DNA of 64,000 nt. Origin: Rhodoblastus sp. (lineage in GTDB: Bacteria > Pseudomonadota > Alphaproteobacteria > Rhizobiales > Beijerinckiaceae). The first letter of the stretch is position 1. Each line of letters begins with the position of its first letter. Shown piece by piece: positions 1-9,792 of the stretch. The notes under the pieces were generated by a model. The model was not told the origin of the DNA and did no database searches. It saw only the letters and a list, made by a program, of their open reading frames with translations. The translations under genes and the position numbers were made by a program. The DNA lies in contig NZ_JAGRPM010000033.1 in assembly GCF_019449565.1 (NCBI RefSeq), positions 1 to 64,000 of the forward strand. Reading direction: 5' to 3'.

Positions 1-1
1 G

Positions 2-226
2 GATCTCTATGATCTGCCCCCGCGCGAGCTGAAGAAGATCCCGACGGTGTGCGGCTCGCTGCGCGAGGCGCTCGTGAGCCTCGACAAGGACCGCGCCTTC
101 CTGAAGGCCGGCGACGTGTTCAACGACGACTTCATCGACGCTTACATCGAGCTGAAGATGCAGGACGTGATGCGCACGGACATGACCCCGCATCCGGTCG
201 AGTTCGACATGTATTATTCCTACTGA
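2..226 (+). CDS. glnA: Glutamine synthetase type I, C-terminal 74 residues (gene cut by window start)
   Basis: The open frame runs in from the left edge and stops at TGA 224-226. The visible tail begins [16 protein letters not shown], continues with a GSLREAL stretch and ends [11 protein letters not shown]. This is the usual C-terminal end of class I glutamine synthetase, which makes glutamine from glutamate, ammonia and ATP. The tail lies beyond the catalytic core, so no active-site residues can be checked here; the adenylylation Tyr loop is also upstream of the window. A strong terminator follows 25 bases after the stop, so this is the last gene of its transcript. In related genomes glnA usually follows glnB, which would lie to the left. 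Confidence 0.93.
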   Translation, partial: DLYDLPPRELKKIPTVCGSLREALVSLDKDRAFLKAGDVFNDDFIDAYIELKMQDVMRTDMTPHPVEFDMYYSY

Positions 227-250
227 GCCAAAAGTTCAGGAAAGCGCGAA

Positions 251-274
251 GGGCGGCCGAAAGGCCGCCCTTTT
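251..274 (+). terminator. Rho-independent terminator of glnA
   Basis: A perfect 8-bp GC stem (251-258 with 263-270) encloses a GAAA tetraloop and is followed directly by TTTT. It sits 25 bases after the glnA stop and points in the same direction. The MgtC-family gene on the other strand ends at 330. Confidence 0.9.
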
Positions 275-329
275 CGTTAAGCTTTCGGCTCTCGCGAAGC
301 CGCGATAGCGCAAAACGGTCGAATTTGAA

Positions 330-1037
330 TCAGACGAGATTGGTGACGCGCTTCCAGCGCGCGGCCGTCACACCGGTTTCCAGACTGAGCCTGCCGACAA
401 CAAGTTCAAGCGCCAGTTCCCGCTGCCTGTCGGACGTCACCTGGGCGGCGATCTCGACACGGTCGCTCCCTTCGATATTGGCGCTGTCGAGTTCCCGCAG
501 GTGGAGACCACCAGTCGAAAAATTCTGCAGCAGGAGGGCGCGGAATTTTTCCTCCTCATCCGATCGGCAGATCATCGTGACAAGATAGAAGGTTTCCACT
601 TCGGCGCTTTCGATTGGCTGCCGGTCGATCATCGCGATCAGCGGGCGCAGGAAGAGATTGATCGAGGTAATGAGAACGACCGCCAGAAGCGCATGTCGCC
701 AATAACCCGCGCCGGCCAGCAAGCCGACCGCGCCAGAGCACCAGAGCGTCGCTGCGGTATTGAGGCCGCGCACATTTGCGCCTTCCTTGGAGATCACGCC
801 CGCGCCGAGAAAGCCTATTCCCGTGACGACCTGCGCAGCGACCCGCGTCGGGCTTTCGTCCGAGAACTGCCCGGCGAAAACGACAAAGATCGCCGCGCCT
901 AGCGAAACGAGCGTATTGGTCCTCAGGCCGGCCAGACGCTGACGCCATTGACGTTCGAAGCCTATTCCCGCGCCGCAAGCCAGAGCTATCAACAGGTGGA
1001 TGGAATCGTCGATGAAATGCTGTTCCAGAAAGGCCAT
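330..1037 (-). CDS. MgtC/SapB-family membrane protein
   Basis: About 235 residues. The N-terminal part has four hydrophobic segments and the family signature: an acidic/arginine pair in GIGFERQWRQ, then GLRTNTLVSLGAA, and a TGIGFLGAGVI segment followed by VRGLNTAATLW. The C-terminal ~90 residues form a soluble ACT-like domain (VETFYLVTMICRSDEEEKFRALL onward). MgtC proteins sit in the inner membrane and are linked to growth in low magnesium and, in pathogens, to intracellular survival through effects on the F-type ATPase; the role here is not shown. The start was placed at the ATG at 1035-1037, giving the usual family N-terminus; a GTG 23 codons upstream is possible. It is a single-gene unit convergent with glnA. 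Confidence 0.85.
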   Translation of the reverse strand: MAFLEQHFIDDSIHLLIALACGAGIGFERQWRQRLAGLRTNTLVSLGAAIFVVFAGQFSDESPTRVAAQVVTGIGFLGAGVISKEGANVRGLNTAATLWCSGAVGLLAGAGYWRHALLAVVLITSINLFLRPLIAMIDRQPIESAEVETFYLVTMICRSDEEEKFRALLLQNFSTGGLHLRELDSANIEGSDRVEIAAQVTSDRQRELALELVVGRLSLETGVTAARWKRVTNLV

Positions 1038-1435
1038 TTGACGCTTCGAAACTCTTTTGCGGGAAGCCGGGTGTGGAAGCAGGAGGTATTTGCTTCGTGC
1101 TTTCACCGTCTAGAGCGCGATAAATCGTGAAAACGATGAAAGTTTTACGACGGGATCGGCAGGATCTGCGCACTGTCAAAAAAATCCCGCCGCGAAAATG
1201 CTACCCAGAACCGGGGCGCGCCGATTCCGGGTCCATTGTGACCGTGTAGCGACGCATTTTGTAAGGGAGCCCGGCGTTCCGGCCCCAGCCTTTGTACGTG
1301 TTTTATTATTGCAATGGCGCAGTTCACGGTGATAATGCGGCGCGGTGGCCTTTTTTCGCAGACCGCCGCTGAGAGCCTGGGATTTCCCGCGTTGAGGCGG
1401 TTGCCCGGCCGCTGTTTCAAGGAAGGATCTTCCCT
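1038..1435. other. Divergent intergenic region, no gene seen
   Basis: This 398-base gap separates the divergent MgtC-family and DUF992 genes and must hold both promoters. An AT-rich run at 1291-1315 stands out against the GC-rich surroundings and may belong to the promoter of the DUF992 gene. I could not pair a convincing -35 and -10. The long open frames across it are GC-driven shadows without start signals or recognisable protein composition. No riboswitch-like structure was recognised. Confidence 0.5.
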
Positions 1436-1942
1436 ATGTTCGTGCGTACCATCATTTTCGCGGCATCCGTCGCCGCCCTGGCGTTCTCCACGCAAGCCGC
1501 TTCCGCCGACCAGACGCAAATCGGCACCTTGCGCTGTGACGTCGCCGGCGGCGAAGGCTTGATCATCGGCTCGCAGCGCGCGCTGAACTGCCAGTTCGCG
1601 TCCGTCAGCGGCGCCGTTGAGCATTATGTCGGCACGATCACCAAGGTCGGCGTCGATATCGGCCCGACCGGGGCCGGACAAATTGGCTGGGCCGTATTCG
1701 CGCCGGCCACCGGCCTTCCCGGGGGCGCTCTCGCCGGCAGCTACGGCGGCGTGACGGGTTCGGTGACGGTCGGCGTCGGCCTTGGCGCCAATGTGCTCGT
1801 TGGCGGCAGCGCCAGCACCATCGCCCTCCAGCCGGTGTCGCTGAATTCGCAGACCGGCCTGAATGTCGCGGCCGGCATTGCGGGCCTGTCCCTGCAATAT
1901 GTCCCGCCGGCGAAAAAGCATCGCCGCCATCGCCATCACTGA
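1436..1942 (+). CDS. DUF992-family exported protein
   Basis: 168 residues with a clear signal peptide (positive MFVRT, hydrophobic core, Ala-Ser-Ala cleavage near residue 24). The mature part begins DQTQIGTLRCDVAGGEG and has a second cysteine near residue 52, a pair expected to form a disulfide in the periplasm. The pattern matches the DUF992 family of small alphaproteobacterial exported proteins, whose function is unknown. The C-terminus ends in a run of Lys/Arg/His (KKHRRHRHH). A good ribosome site (AAGGAAGGA, 1419-1427) precedes the ATG. It stands alone, with 144 bases to the next exported protein gene. Confidence 0.85.
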   Translation: MFVRTIIFAASVAALAFSTQAASADQTQIGTLRCDVAGGEGLIIGSQRALNCQFASVSGAVEHYVGTITKVGVDIGPTGAGQIGWAVFAPATGLPGGALAGSYGGVTGSVTVGVGLGANVLVGGSASTIALQPVSLNSQTGLNVAAGIAGLSLQYVPPAKKHRRHRHH

Positions 1943-2086
1943 TCGGCGTCTTCACTGATCGATTGGACGCCCGGCCGCGAGAGCGGCCGGGCGTCCTGCA
2001 TTATGGCGTGGAATGTCCCCTGGCAGGCTCCAGGCCAGGTTAGGCGTTTAAGAAGATGGCTGTCGTTTCCAACTGGCGGCCCAGCC

Positions 2087-2332
2087 ATGAAAATCCACGT
2101 TCGTCTTTTTCTTCCGCTCGTCGTCCTGTTTTTGTCTGGGACAGGCGGGCCGTCATTTGCGCAGAATTATGCGCCGCCGCCAGCGACTCATGTCGCGCCC
2201 GCGCCGGCCCCGGCGCCCATCGCGCCGCCGCAACCGCAATATCGTGCGCCGGTCTATGAGACGCCGACCTATTACCCGCGTAATTATTATCCCAGCGACT
2301 ATTATCCGCAGACTTATTATCGCGGAAACTGA
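2087..2332 (+). CDS. Small exported Pro/Tyr-rich protein
   Basis: 81 residues. It starts with a signal peptide (MKIHVRLFLPLVVLFL, cleavage near SFAQ), then a Pro/Ala-rich stretch and a tail in which Tyr repeats as TYYP, NYYPSDYYP and TYY. No domain was recognised. Short, low-complexity, Tyr/Pro-rich exported proteins of this type are common in Hyphomicrobiales and are often loosely attached to the envelope. The ATG at 2087 was chosen because it starts a clean signal peptide; the frame is open 28 codons further upstream without a signal-like sequence. It ends 5 bases before the convergent pbpC gene. Confidence 0.65.
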   Translation: MKIHVRLFLPLVVLFLSGTGGPSFAQNYAPPPATHVAPAPAPAPIAPPQPQYRAPVYETPTYYPRNYYPSDYYPQTYYRGN

Positions 2333-2337
2333 CCCGG

Positions 2338-4449
2338 CTATTCGAGGCGCACCAGTACGCTGTCGCCGGCGCCATTGGCGTCGATCACCGAGACTCGGGC
2401 GAAACCCGCGCCGTCGGGCGTCCAGCGCGTTTCATGGCGCTGGCTCTGGGTGTTGGCGGCCTCGTTCAGCGGCGCGCCATTGACCATCCATGTCAGCGGC
2501 GGAGCGCCGCCCTGCGCCTTCAACGCCAATTCCGGCTTGTCCTCGCCTGCAGCCGCCGCAAGCAGCAGGCCGAGGTCGATGCGCGCGCCATCGGGCGGGA
2601 AGGTGATTTTCAGCGGATTGGCGAAGGTCGCGGACAGGATCTTCGGCCCGTCGCGCCTCAGGTGCCGGAGCGGCGGCGGCAGGTTCGCGGTGGTCGCGAC
2701 GAGCACCCCGGGTGGGCGGGGCGGCGGCTCGTTGGCGCCGCCGATGCGGGCGAAAGCGCCGAACAGGATCGGCGCCGCGACCTGCCGCCCGATCAGGCCG
2801 GCAACCGCGCCATTATCGGCCCGTCCGACCCAGACGGCCACCGTATGGGCGTGGTCGAAGCCGATCGCCAGGGCGTCGCGATAGCCATAGGACGTGCCGG
2901 TCTTGAAGGCGATTTTGCCGAGCGGCGCATTGTCGGGCGGCGGCGCGAAGCGAAGAATGTCGGCGACCTGCCAGGCGGCGCCGGGCTCCACGATCCGGCG
3001 CGGCGCCAGCGGCGGGCGGGGGTCGTCGAGGCTTTCGACCAGCTCCGGCGCAAGTCCGCCGCGCGCAAAGGCGGCGTAAAGCCGGGCGAGGTCGCGCAGC
3101 CGCACGCCGACGCCGCCGAGCCCAATGGCAAGGCCCGCGTCGGAGTCTTTCGGCAGAACGAGAGTCAGGCCTGCGCTGCGCACCCGCGCGACGAAACGCG
3201 CCGGACCGATCTCGTTGAGCAATTGCGTCGCCGGCAGGTTGAGCGACAATTGCAGCGCCTGCCGCGCGGTGACCGAGCCGTGGAACTTGTCGTCGAAATT
3301 GACTGGCTTCCAGGCGCCGTAACGCATGGGGGAATCGTCGAGCAGGGTTTCCGGGTGGGCGACGCCGTCGCCGAAGGCCATGGCGTAGATGAAGGGCTTC
3401 AGGGTCGAGCCGGGCGACCGCAGCGCCTCGGTCATGTCGATCGCGCCGGCGCGCTCCTTCGAGAAATAATCGGCGCTGCCGACATGGGCGCGGACCTGCC
3501 CACTCGCATTGTCGATCACCAACATCGCCATGGTCAGCTTCGGGCCGAGCCGCTCGGCGCGGTCGCGGGCGAGACTTTCGAGACTCGCCTGCAGGCGCGC
3601 GTCGAGCGTCAGGCGCAAGACCTTGCGTTCGGGATGGGCGCGCACGAGCGCCTCGGTCGCGTGGGCGGCGAGATTGGGAAAGGGTTTGCGCAGGACCGGA
3701 GGCGGTTCGGCCTTGGCGTGGCGCGCCTCGCTCTCGGTCAGGACATGGGCGGAAAGCGCGCGGTCGATCACCCGGTCGCGCGCGGCGCGGGCGGCGTTCG
3801 GCGCATGGTCCGGGCGCCGCGCCTCGGGCGCCTGCGGCAGCGCGACCAGCAGGGCCGCCTCGCCCGGGCTGAGGCGGCGCGGCTCCTTGCCGAAATAGGC
3901 GAGGCTCGCCGCGCGCAGCCCTTCGAGATTGCCGCCATAGGGCGCGAGCGCCAGATAAATGTCGAGGATCCGCGCCTTGTCGAACTGCGCTTCGAGTTGG
4001 TGGGCGCGAAGAATTTGCCGCGCCTTGGCGAGGAGATTGCGCTCGGGGCGAGGCTCCAGCAGCCGGGCCGCCTGCATGGTTAGGGTCGAGCCGCCGGAAA
4101 TGGCGCGGCCGTGGCGGATATATTGCCAGGCGGCGCGCGCAAGGGCGCCGTAATCGACGCCGTGATGTTGCGCGAAACGCTTGTCCTCATAGGCTTTCAG
4201 CAGCGTAAAAAAGCGGGGATCGACTTCGCTGACGCGGATCGGCAGCCGCCAGCGCCCTTCCGGCGTCTCAAAGGCGCGCAGCAATTGCCCGTCGCGGTCG
4301 AGCGCAATCTTCGAAGGCCGGTCCAGCGCGGAGAGATCGAGCGGGCCGAGCGCCCGCTCGACATTCAGCCATGCGCCGGGGACCGCCAGGCCGAGAAACC
4401 CGGTGACGGCGGCGGCGTAAAGCCATCCGCGCCGGCGTGTCCCGCTCAC
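2338..4449 (-). CDS. pbpC: Penicillin-binding protein 1C (bifunctional transglycosylase/transpeptidase)
   Basis: 703 residues. After a membrane anchor (residues 9-28) comes a GT51 glycosyltransferase domain with the catalytic Glu in KAYEDKRF (about 88) and the GGSTLTMQ motif (119-126). The transpeptidase domain has the nucleophile motif STLK (348-351), an SLN motif near 395 and KTGTS near 505. The final ~90 residues are the BiPBP_C-type beta domain typical of PBP1C. The enzyme polymerises and cross-links peptidoglycan from the outer face of the inner membrane. The GTG start overlaps the stop of the upstream macroglobulin gene by four bases (GTGA), so the two are translationally coupled, as in the widespread yfhM-pbpC pair. 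Confidence 0.95.
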   Translation of the reverse strand: MSGTRRRGWLYAAAVTGFLGLAVPGAWLNVERALGPLDLSALDRPSKIALDRDGQLLRAFETPEGRWRLPIRVSEVDPRFFTLLKAYEDKRFAQHHGVDYGALARAAWQYIRHGRAISGGSTLTMQAARLLEPRPERNLLAKARQILRAHQLEAQFDKARILDIYLALAPYGGNLEGLRAASLAYFGKEPRRLSPGEAALLVALPQAPEARRPDHAPNAARAARDRVIDRALSAHVLTESEARHAKAEPPPVLRKPFPNLAAHATEALVRAHPERKVLRLTLDARLQASLESLARDRAERLGPKLTMAMLVIDNASGQVRAHVGSADYFSKERAGAIDMTEALRSPGSTLKPFIYAMAFGDGVAHPETLLDDSPMRYGAWKPVNFDDKFHGSVTARQALQLSLNLPATQLLNEIGPARFVARVRSAGLTLVLPKDSDAGLAIGLGGVGVRLRDLARLYAAFARGGLAPELVESLDDPRPPLAPRRIVEPGAAWQVADILRFAPPPDNAPLGKIAFKTGTSYGYRDALAIGFDHAHTVAVWVGRADNGAVAGLIGRQVAAPILFGAFARIGGANEPPPRPPGVLVATTANLPPPLRHLRRDGPKILSATFANPLKITFPPDGARIDLGLLLAAAAGEDKPELALKAQGGAPPLTWMVNGAPLNEAANTQSQRHETRWTPDGAGFARVSVIDANGAGDSVLVRLE

Positions 4450-7400
4450 TTTTTCGCGCTTCCCGAAATCTCGACGGTCCCGAAGCCGGTGCGTCCGAAC
4501 CGCTCCGGCCGGTACATGTCCTCAATGGTCGCGGGCGGCAGCACAAATTTCCCGGGGCTCACCGCGCGCACGATATAGGCGATGGCGAAAACCGCCTTGT
4601 CCGAGCCGCTGCGCTCGAAGGCGGCGACGAAACGGTCGTCCTTCGCTTCCTTGTGGGTTGGCGTCACCTCCGCCTTCACCCATTGCAGCTCTTCGGTCGA
4701 ACCGCCGTCGAACAGGTCCGGGTTTTCGATCTCCAGCCCCGCCGGCAGACGATCTTCGAGGATCAGCCTTGCATAGGCGGCCTCGGTTTCGGTGATTTTC
4801 AGGGCCACCACCAGCCGTTCGTTCTGCGCAATGGCGTTGGCCTCGACCGGCGTTCCGTCGAGACGGTAGAAGCCGCGCTCGATCTTGTAGCCATGCGATT
4901 CCTCGGGCACCTTCTGCGTCGGGCGGCCTGAAACGCTGACCGCGATGCGTACCGGCGCCTTGCCCTGATTGACGATGGTCACCGGCTTGGCCGCGAGTGC
5001 GGAATCGTCGAAACGTGCGGAATAAAGCCCGCGATGCGGCGCGCCGTCGATGGCGAGATCCTGCGACTCGGCTTGGGCCGCCATGGCCCCCGCCGCCAGC
5101 ACCATCCAGCTTTCCTCCTGCGTCGAGGCGCGGGGCGTCATGGCGGCTTCGCTATTGACCACTTGCGCCGCCTTGACGATGACCGCTTGCTCAGCTTGGC
5201 TTTCAGAGGCAAGGGTCAGCAGGCCCGCGCCGTCGCGCAGCAGCGAGCCATAATCCGCGCGGGAATAAGGCTCGGCCTTGCTCTTCTGGAGGAAGTCGCT
5301 CGCCGAGGCGAAGACCTTGCCGGCGCGCTCGCGGTCGCCGATGAGCGCCAGCGCCGCCGCAAGCTGCGCGCGGGCGAAGGGCGTGTCGAAGGCGTCTAGC
5401 CGCGCATCGACGAGATAGCGCAGATCGCCCGAGACAGGCCGGCCATTGCGCGCCAGCACATAGACGGCATAGGCGAGGCCGGCGCTATTCTCGATCCGGG
5501 CGTCGGAGGAATTGACGACATAATTGCGCAGCCGGTCGAGCGCATTGTCCATCGCGCGCTGCGGCACGGCATATTTATTTTCGCGCGCGCGGGTCAGAAA
5601 ATCGGTGACGAAGGCGGTGAGCCAGATGTCCTCGCCGCCTTCCGTCGACCACAGGCCGAAACCGCCGCTGGAATCCTGACGCGACAGCAGCAAGGCGATG
5701 GCGTGATCGACCCGCGCGGGAACATCTCCTGCCAAAGCCTGGCCCGCCAAAGCCTGGCCGCCGGCGCCCGAAAGCTTGCTCAGATAGAGCAGGGGCAGCG
5801 CGCGGCTGACCGTCTGCTCCGAGCAGGACCACGGATAGGTGTCCAGCGCGCTCAGCAGGCCCGCGACATCCACGCTTCCGAGGGGCGCCGCCGTCGCTGT
5901 GACGGCGCCGGTCGTGGGCAGGAATTCCGCGAGCAGGTCCTTCGACAACACGAGGCTTTCACCCGGCTGCAGATCATGGAAGCTGCGCTTCACCAGCGCG
6001 CTCGTCCCCGGCTCGACATTGAGCGCGAGGCTTTGCGTGGCCTCGAATTTTGGGCCTGTCAGCGTCACGTCGACGACGCCCGCGCCAATTCCCGTGGCGC
6101 GCAGCGGCACATTGACTGAGGCGTTTGCGCCCGCGCCGAGCTTGACGGTTTGATGCAGCGCGGCGGCGTCGCTCGCCAGCGGGCCGCGCAGATCGACGCT
6201 CAGCTTGTAATCGCCCGCCGCGCCTTCGACATTGTCGAGCCGCAGATTGAGCCGCGACTGGTCGTCGAGCGCGAGGAAGCGCGGAAGGCTCGCCTGCGCC
6301 ACGACCGGATCGCGCACGATGACATCGGCCGAGGCCGAGCCGGCCCGGCCCTTCGACCAGGCCACCGCGGTCACCCGGACCGTCCCGTTGAAGGCGGGCA
6401 GGTCGAATTCCACCTCGGCCTTGCCGTCTGCGCCGACGCGGACCAGACCGGAGTAAAGCGCCAGCGGCTCCTGGCTGGGCTTCTCGGCGGAGGTGGCGTC
6501 GCCGCCGGAATCGCCGCCCGACCGGATCATCCCGCGCGTTCCCTGCAAGCCATCGATCAGGAAGCCATAGATGTCGCGGATTTCCGTCGCCAGAGCGCGC
6601 TGGCCATAGAAGTGATTGCGCGGGTCCGGCGTCTGGTAATGGGTGAGATTGAGAATCCCGAGATCCACCGCCGCCACCGTGACATAGGCCTCTTCATTCG
6701 CCGTGAGTCCCGCGAGCTGGATGGGCAGTTTCAGCTTTTCGCGCGGGCGCGCCTTGGCCGGAGCGTTGAGCGCGATATCGAGCCGGTGCGCGGCGGGATC
6801 GACCGCGAACCAGGCGAGGCCCAGCGCGCGGCCGGGCATGCGGCCAGCCGCCTTCTCGAGCGGGCGATGGGCCAGCACAAGGGCATAGCCGCCGACGCCC
6901 CAATCCTTGCCGACGGGCAGGGCGATTTCGTTGTCGCCCTTTTTGAGATCTAGCGGCAAGGTCGCCTTCACGCCGTCGCCAACCACGGCCAGCGTCGCCT
7001 TGCCGTCGCTGCGCGCGGCGATCTTCAGCTTGATCGTCTCGCCGCTGGCGTAAGCCGGCTTGTCGAGCGTCACATCGAGCTGATCGGGCGTTCCCGCCTT
7101 GGATTGGCTCGACCAGCCAACGTCGAAGGTCACGGAGGTCTGGGCGTCGCCGGGCTCGTCGTCGCGCAGGTCGAGCCGGTAATGGCCGAGGCCGACCACG
7201 GCGGCGATTTTCGCCGGGGCGTCGGGGGTCAGATCGACCGCCCCATCCGCGACGCGGCGCGAGGATTTGACCTGCTCGAAATTCCAGCGTCCGTCCTGCT
7301 TGTACCATTGGTAATCATTGTTGAGGCGATAGAGCGACCAATGGGCGTTGCGCCGCACCGTCCGCAGGCCGTCGGGGCCGACGGCGATCACGTCGAAGCT

Positions 7401-9695
7401 CGCCTGCGCGCCGTCGGGCAGGTTGGAGAAATTCTTCTTCACGCCGATCAGGCCGCCAGGCGGCAGCAGCGGCAGGTAAGTCAGGCGCTCGATGGCGCGG
7501 CCGCCTTCCTCGCCGGCGCGCAAGGCGATCTTGGCCTGCAGCGGGCGGGTGGCCTTGACCTGCGGAATCGCGACATCGACGACCGCCGCGCCTTTGGCGT
7601 CGGTCGTCTGCGACTCTTCCAGCTCGTTCTTGATCGAGGAGAAATCCTCGTCCGCCACGCCGGCCTCATAGCCGTTGAGGGCGGGCAGGCCGTGGTCGGT
7701 CGCGGCTTCGATCTCGACGTCGCCAGTGACGGCGAGGCCGGCGCCGGGCGCGCCATAAAGATAGCGCACCGCGACGCCGATCTGCGCGGTCTGGCCGGGC
7801 CGGGCGGCGGCGGCCCTGGGCGTCAGCACCATGTCCATGCGCTCGGGAACATAGTCTTCGACCAGAAAGCTCGTCTCGCCGATCGCGGGGCTTTTCGGAT
7901 CGGAAAAGGCCTGCACGGTCCAGCCGCCCGAAGCCGCGCCTGCGGGCAGGACGAGATCGAGCGCACGGCCGCCCAGGCCCTGGTCGGGCAGGGCGACGCG
8001 CTTGTGCTCCACGCCGTCGGGGCGCTTGACGACGAGCGTCAATGGCGCGGCGGCGGCGACGCCGTCGGAATCGCGCAGGATCGCGGCGAGATGGACCGTC
8101 TCGTTGGAGCGATAGACTCCGCGTTCGGCAAAGACGAAGGCGTCGAGCGCCTTGGGCGGATCGCGGCCCTTCACGCCGCGATCGGTGAGGTCGAAGGCGT
8201 TCTGTTGCAGGTCGAGAAAATTATAGTCGGTCTTGCCGTCGCTGACGACGAGCAGCCCCGGCGCGAGGCCGCCCTGGCCGCGCGATAGGCCCGGCGCGAA
8301 ACGGACCTCGCCCTGCGCGTCGGTCTTTGCGGTCGCGAGCAGGTCGTTGTTTTTGGCGATCAATCGCACGTCGATTCCGGCCTTGGGTTCCGCGGTCGCC
8401 AGCGAGCGCACCAGCGCGGTGACGCCATCGCGCCCGCTCAGCGCGGTGAGGCCGAGATCGGAGACGACGAACCATTGCGTCGCGCGGACGCCATAATCCT
8501 CGTCGCCATTGGAGGAGAGATCGTCGGCGGCCGTGGCGCTCATCACATAGACGCCGGGCTGCGGCTCGCCGAGCGCCTCCAGCGCCGGGAAGTCGGTGAC
8601 GACGTCCTTGTTGAGTTCGGATTTGACGCCGAGGCTCCCGGACCAGATCTTTTGGCCGTCGCTGTCGGCGAATTGTTTCAGGCGATAGGCGGAAAGCTGG
8701 GCGAGGAAATCCTCGGAGCGGATCGTGGGCAGCAGATTGCGGTCGCCGATGCGGAAAATCTCGACCTTCACCTTTGAGGTGTTCACAGAGACGACCGGAA
8801 CGCCCTCGGGGCCGACGCGGGGCAGAACGTAATTGCGCCCTGTGAAGCGCGCCTGCGGCGAACGGTCGCGGACATAGATGGCGTAATCCTGCGTGCGCAG
8901 CAGATTTTCGCCGACGGCGGAGGGCAGGCCCTGCCGCAGCACGATGGAATAATGCTCGCCGTGCTTCAGGCCCTCGACGCAGACCTGCCGCTCCTCGCTG
9001 GAAACGGCGGCGCCGCTGCGGCCGTCGAGCGAGACGAAGGGTGAGAAATCGTTTTGGCCGCGCGCGAGATCTTCCGAGAACTGGAAGCAGATGCGCGGAC
9101 TGAGCGATTCATTGTCGACCTTATAGTCCAGCACGCGGAAGCCATATTTTTCGCGCAGTTCGGCATAGGTCTTCTGCACCGCCGGAACGGGGCTGGCGTC
9201 GAGGCTGGCGCGATAGGCGTTGAGCGCGTCGCGCCAGGAGTCCCGCGCGGCGAAAATCTCGGCCGTTAGCGCCAGGGCAGTCGCTTCCTCGGTCTTGGCG
9301 CGGGCGTGGCGATAGGCGGCGAAGGCTGCGGCCTGCGCCTGGTCCTTGAGCTGCTCGGCGTCGTCGCCCTTGTTCATGGAGGCGGCGAGCGAGGCGCGGG
9401 CGAATAGAATCCAGTCCGGGGCGCTCTGGGGCGCGGCGGCGACAATGGCGCCGAGGATCGGCAGGATCTTGGCGATATCGCCCTTTTGCCCGACGGTGGC
9501 GGCCTGCTTGCGCAGCTCCGCGAGCGGCGTGTGGGCGCGCAGGTCGGCGCTGTCGTCGGCGAGCTTCTGCTCCAGTCGGGTCGCCGAACTGGCGAGATCG
9601 TCATTGACATAGGGTTTGTCGGCGGCCGCCAAGGCCAAAGACGGGAAAATGACAAGGGCGAAAAAGGCGGAGCGAAGGCGGGATAGCGGGCTCAT
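4446..9695 (-). CDS. yfhM: Bacterial alpha-2-macroglobulin, thioester type
   Basis: 1749 residues from the ATG at 9693-9695. There is a signal peptide (MSPLSRLRSAFFALVIFPS to LALAA), an alpha-helical TPR-like N-terminal region to about residue 200, then a long series of MG domains including the FVFAERGVYRSNE stretch. The thioester motif CSEQ is present at Cys1291-Gln1294, followed by the helical TED domain and receptor-binding-like domain. The family traps proteases in the periplasm by covalent attachment through the thioester and works with PBP1C, perhaps guarding breached cell wall; this role is from family knowledge. Unlike E. coli YfhM, no lipobox cysteine follows the signal, so it is predicted soluble or otherwise attached. 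Confidence 0.93.
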   Translation of the reverse strand: MSPLSRLRSAFFALVIFPSLALAAADKPYVNDDLASSATRLEQKLADDSADLRAHTPLAELRKQAATVGQKGDIAKILPILGAIVAAAPQSAPDWILFARASLAASMNKGDDAEQLKDQAQAAAFAAYRHARAKTEEATALALTAEIFAARDSWRDALNAYRASLDASPVPAVQKTYAELREKYGFRVLDYKVDNESLSPRICFQFSEDLARGQNDFSPFVSLDGRSGAAVSSEERQVCVEGLKHGEHYSIVLRQGLPSAVGENLLRTQDYAIYVRDRSPQARFTGRNYVLPRVGPEGVPVVSVNTSKVKVEIFRIGDRNLLPTIRSEDFLAQLSAYRLKQFADSDGQKIWSGSLGVKSELNKDVVTDFPALEALGEPQPGVYVMSATAADDLSSNGDEDYGVRATQWFVVSDLGLTALSGRDGVTALVRSLATAEPKAGIDVRLIAKNNDLLATAKTDAQGEVRFAPGLSRGQGGLAPGLLVVSDGKTDYNFLDLQQNAFDLTDRGVKGRDPPKALDAFVFAERGVYRSNETVHLAAILRDSDGVAAAAPLTLVVKRPDGVEHKRVALPDQGLGGRALDLVLPAGAASGGWTVQAFSDPKSPAIGETSFLVEDYVPERMDMVLTPRAAAARPGQTAQIGVAVRYLYGAPGAGLAVTGDVEIEAATDHGLPALNGYEAGVADEDFSSIKNELEESQTTDAKGAAVVDVAIPQVKATRPLQAKIALRAGEEGGRAIERLTYLPLLPPGGLIGVKKNFSNLPDGAQASFDVIAVGPDGLRTVRRNAHWSLYRLNNDYQWYKQDGRWNFEQVKSSRRVADGAVDLTPDAPAKIAAVVGLGHYRLDLRDDEPGDAQTSVTFDVGWSSQSKAGTPDQLDVTLDKPAYASGETIKLKIAARSDGKATLAVVGDGVKATLPLDLKKGDNEIALPVGKDWGVGGYALVLAHRPLEKAAGRMPGRALGLAWFAVDPAAHRLDIALNAPAKARPREKLKLPIQLAGLTANEEAYVTVAAVDLGILNLTHYQTPDPRNHFYGQRALATEIRDIYGFLIDGLQGTRGMIRSGGDSGGDATSAEKPSQEPLALYSGLVRVGADGKAEVEFDLPAFNGTVRVTAVAWSKGRAGSASADVIVRDPVVAQASLPRFLALDDQSRLNLRLDNVEGAAGDYKLSVDLRGPLASDAAALHQTVKLGAGANASVNVPLRATGIGAGVVDVTLTGPKFEATQSLALNVEPGTSALVKRSFHDLQPGESLVLSKDLLAEFLPTTGAVTATAAPLGSVDVAGLLSALDTYPWSCSEQTVSRALPLLYLSKLSGAGGQALAGQALAGDVPARVDHAIALLLSRQDSSGGFGLWSTEGGEDIWLTAFVTDFLTRARENKYAVPQRAMDNALDRLRNYVVNSSDARIENSAGLAYAVYVLARNGRPVSGDLRYLVDARLDAFDTPFARAQLAAALALIGDRERAGKVFASASDFLQKSKAEPYSRADYGSLLRDGAGLLTLASESQAEQAVIVKAAQVVNSEAAMTPRASTQEESWMVLAAGAMAAQAESQDLAIDGAPHRGLYSARFDDSALAAKPVTIVNQGKAPVRIAVSVSGRPTQKVPEESHGYKIERGFYRLDGTPVEANAIAQNERLVVALKITETEAAYARLILEDRLPAGLEIENPDLFDGGSTEELQWVKAEVTPTHKEAKDDRFVAAFERSGSDKAVFAIAYIVRAVSPGKFVLPPATIEDMYRPERFGRTGFGTVEISGSAKK

Positions 9696-9792
9696 GCGGG
9701 CGTCTTCCCGAAAATGGTCGGCTTGAAATGTTGGACTTGGGCCTATTGTCGCCCCGCCCTTTGACAGCCGCAAGACGAAAAGACCGGAGTGG

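Noticed and set aside
1145..1939. Long open frame on the minus strand over the DUF992 gene
   Set aside because: It is antisense to a gene with signal peptide, ribosome site and family match; its own translation is Arg/Ala/Gly-rich with no signal or domain, as expected for a shadow in high-GC DNA.
2434..4083. 549-codon open frame antisense to pbpC
   Set aside because: Composition is Arg/Gly/Ala-rich without any motif, and pbpC on the other strand has all catalytic motifs.
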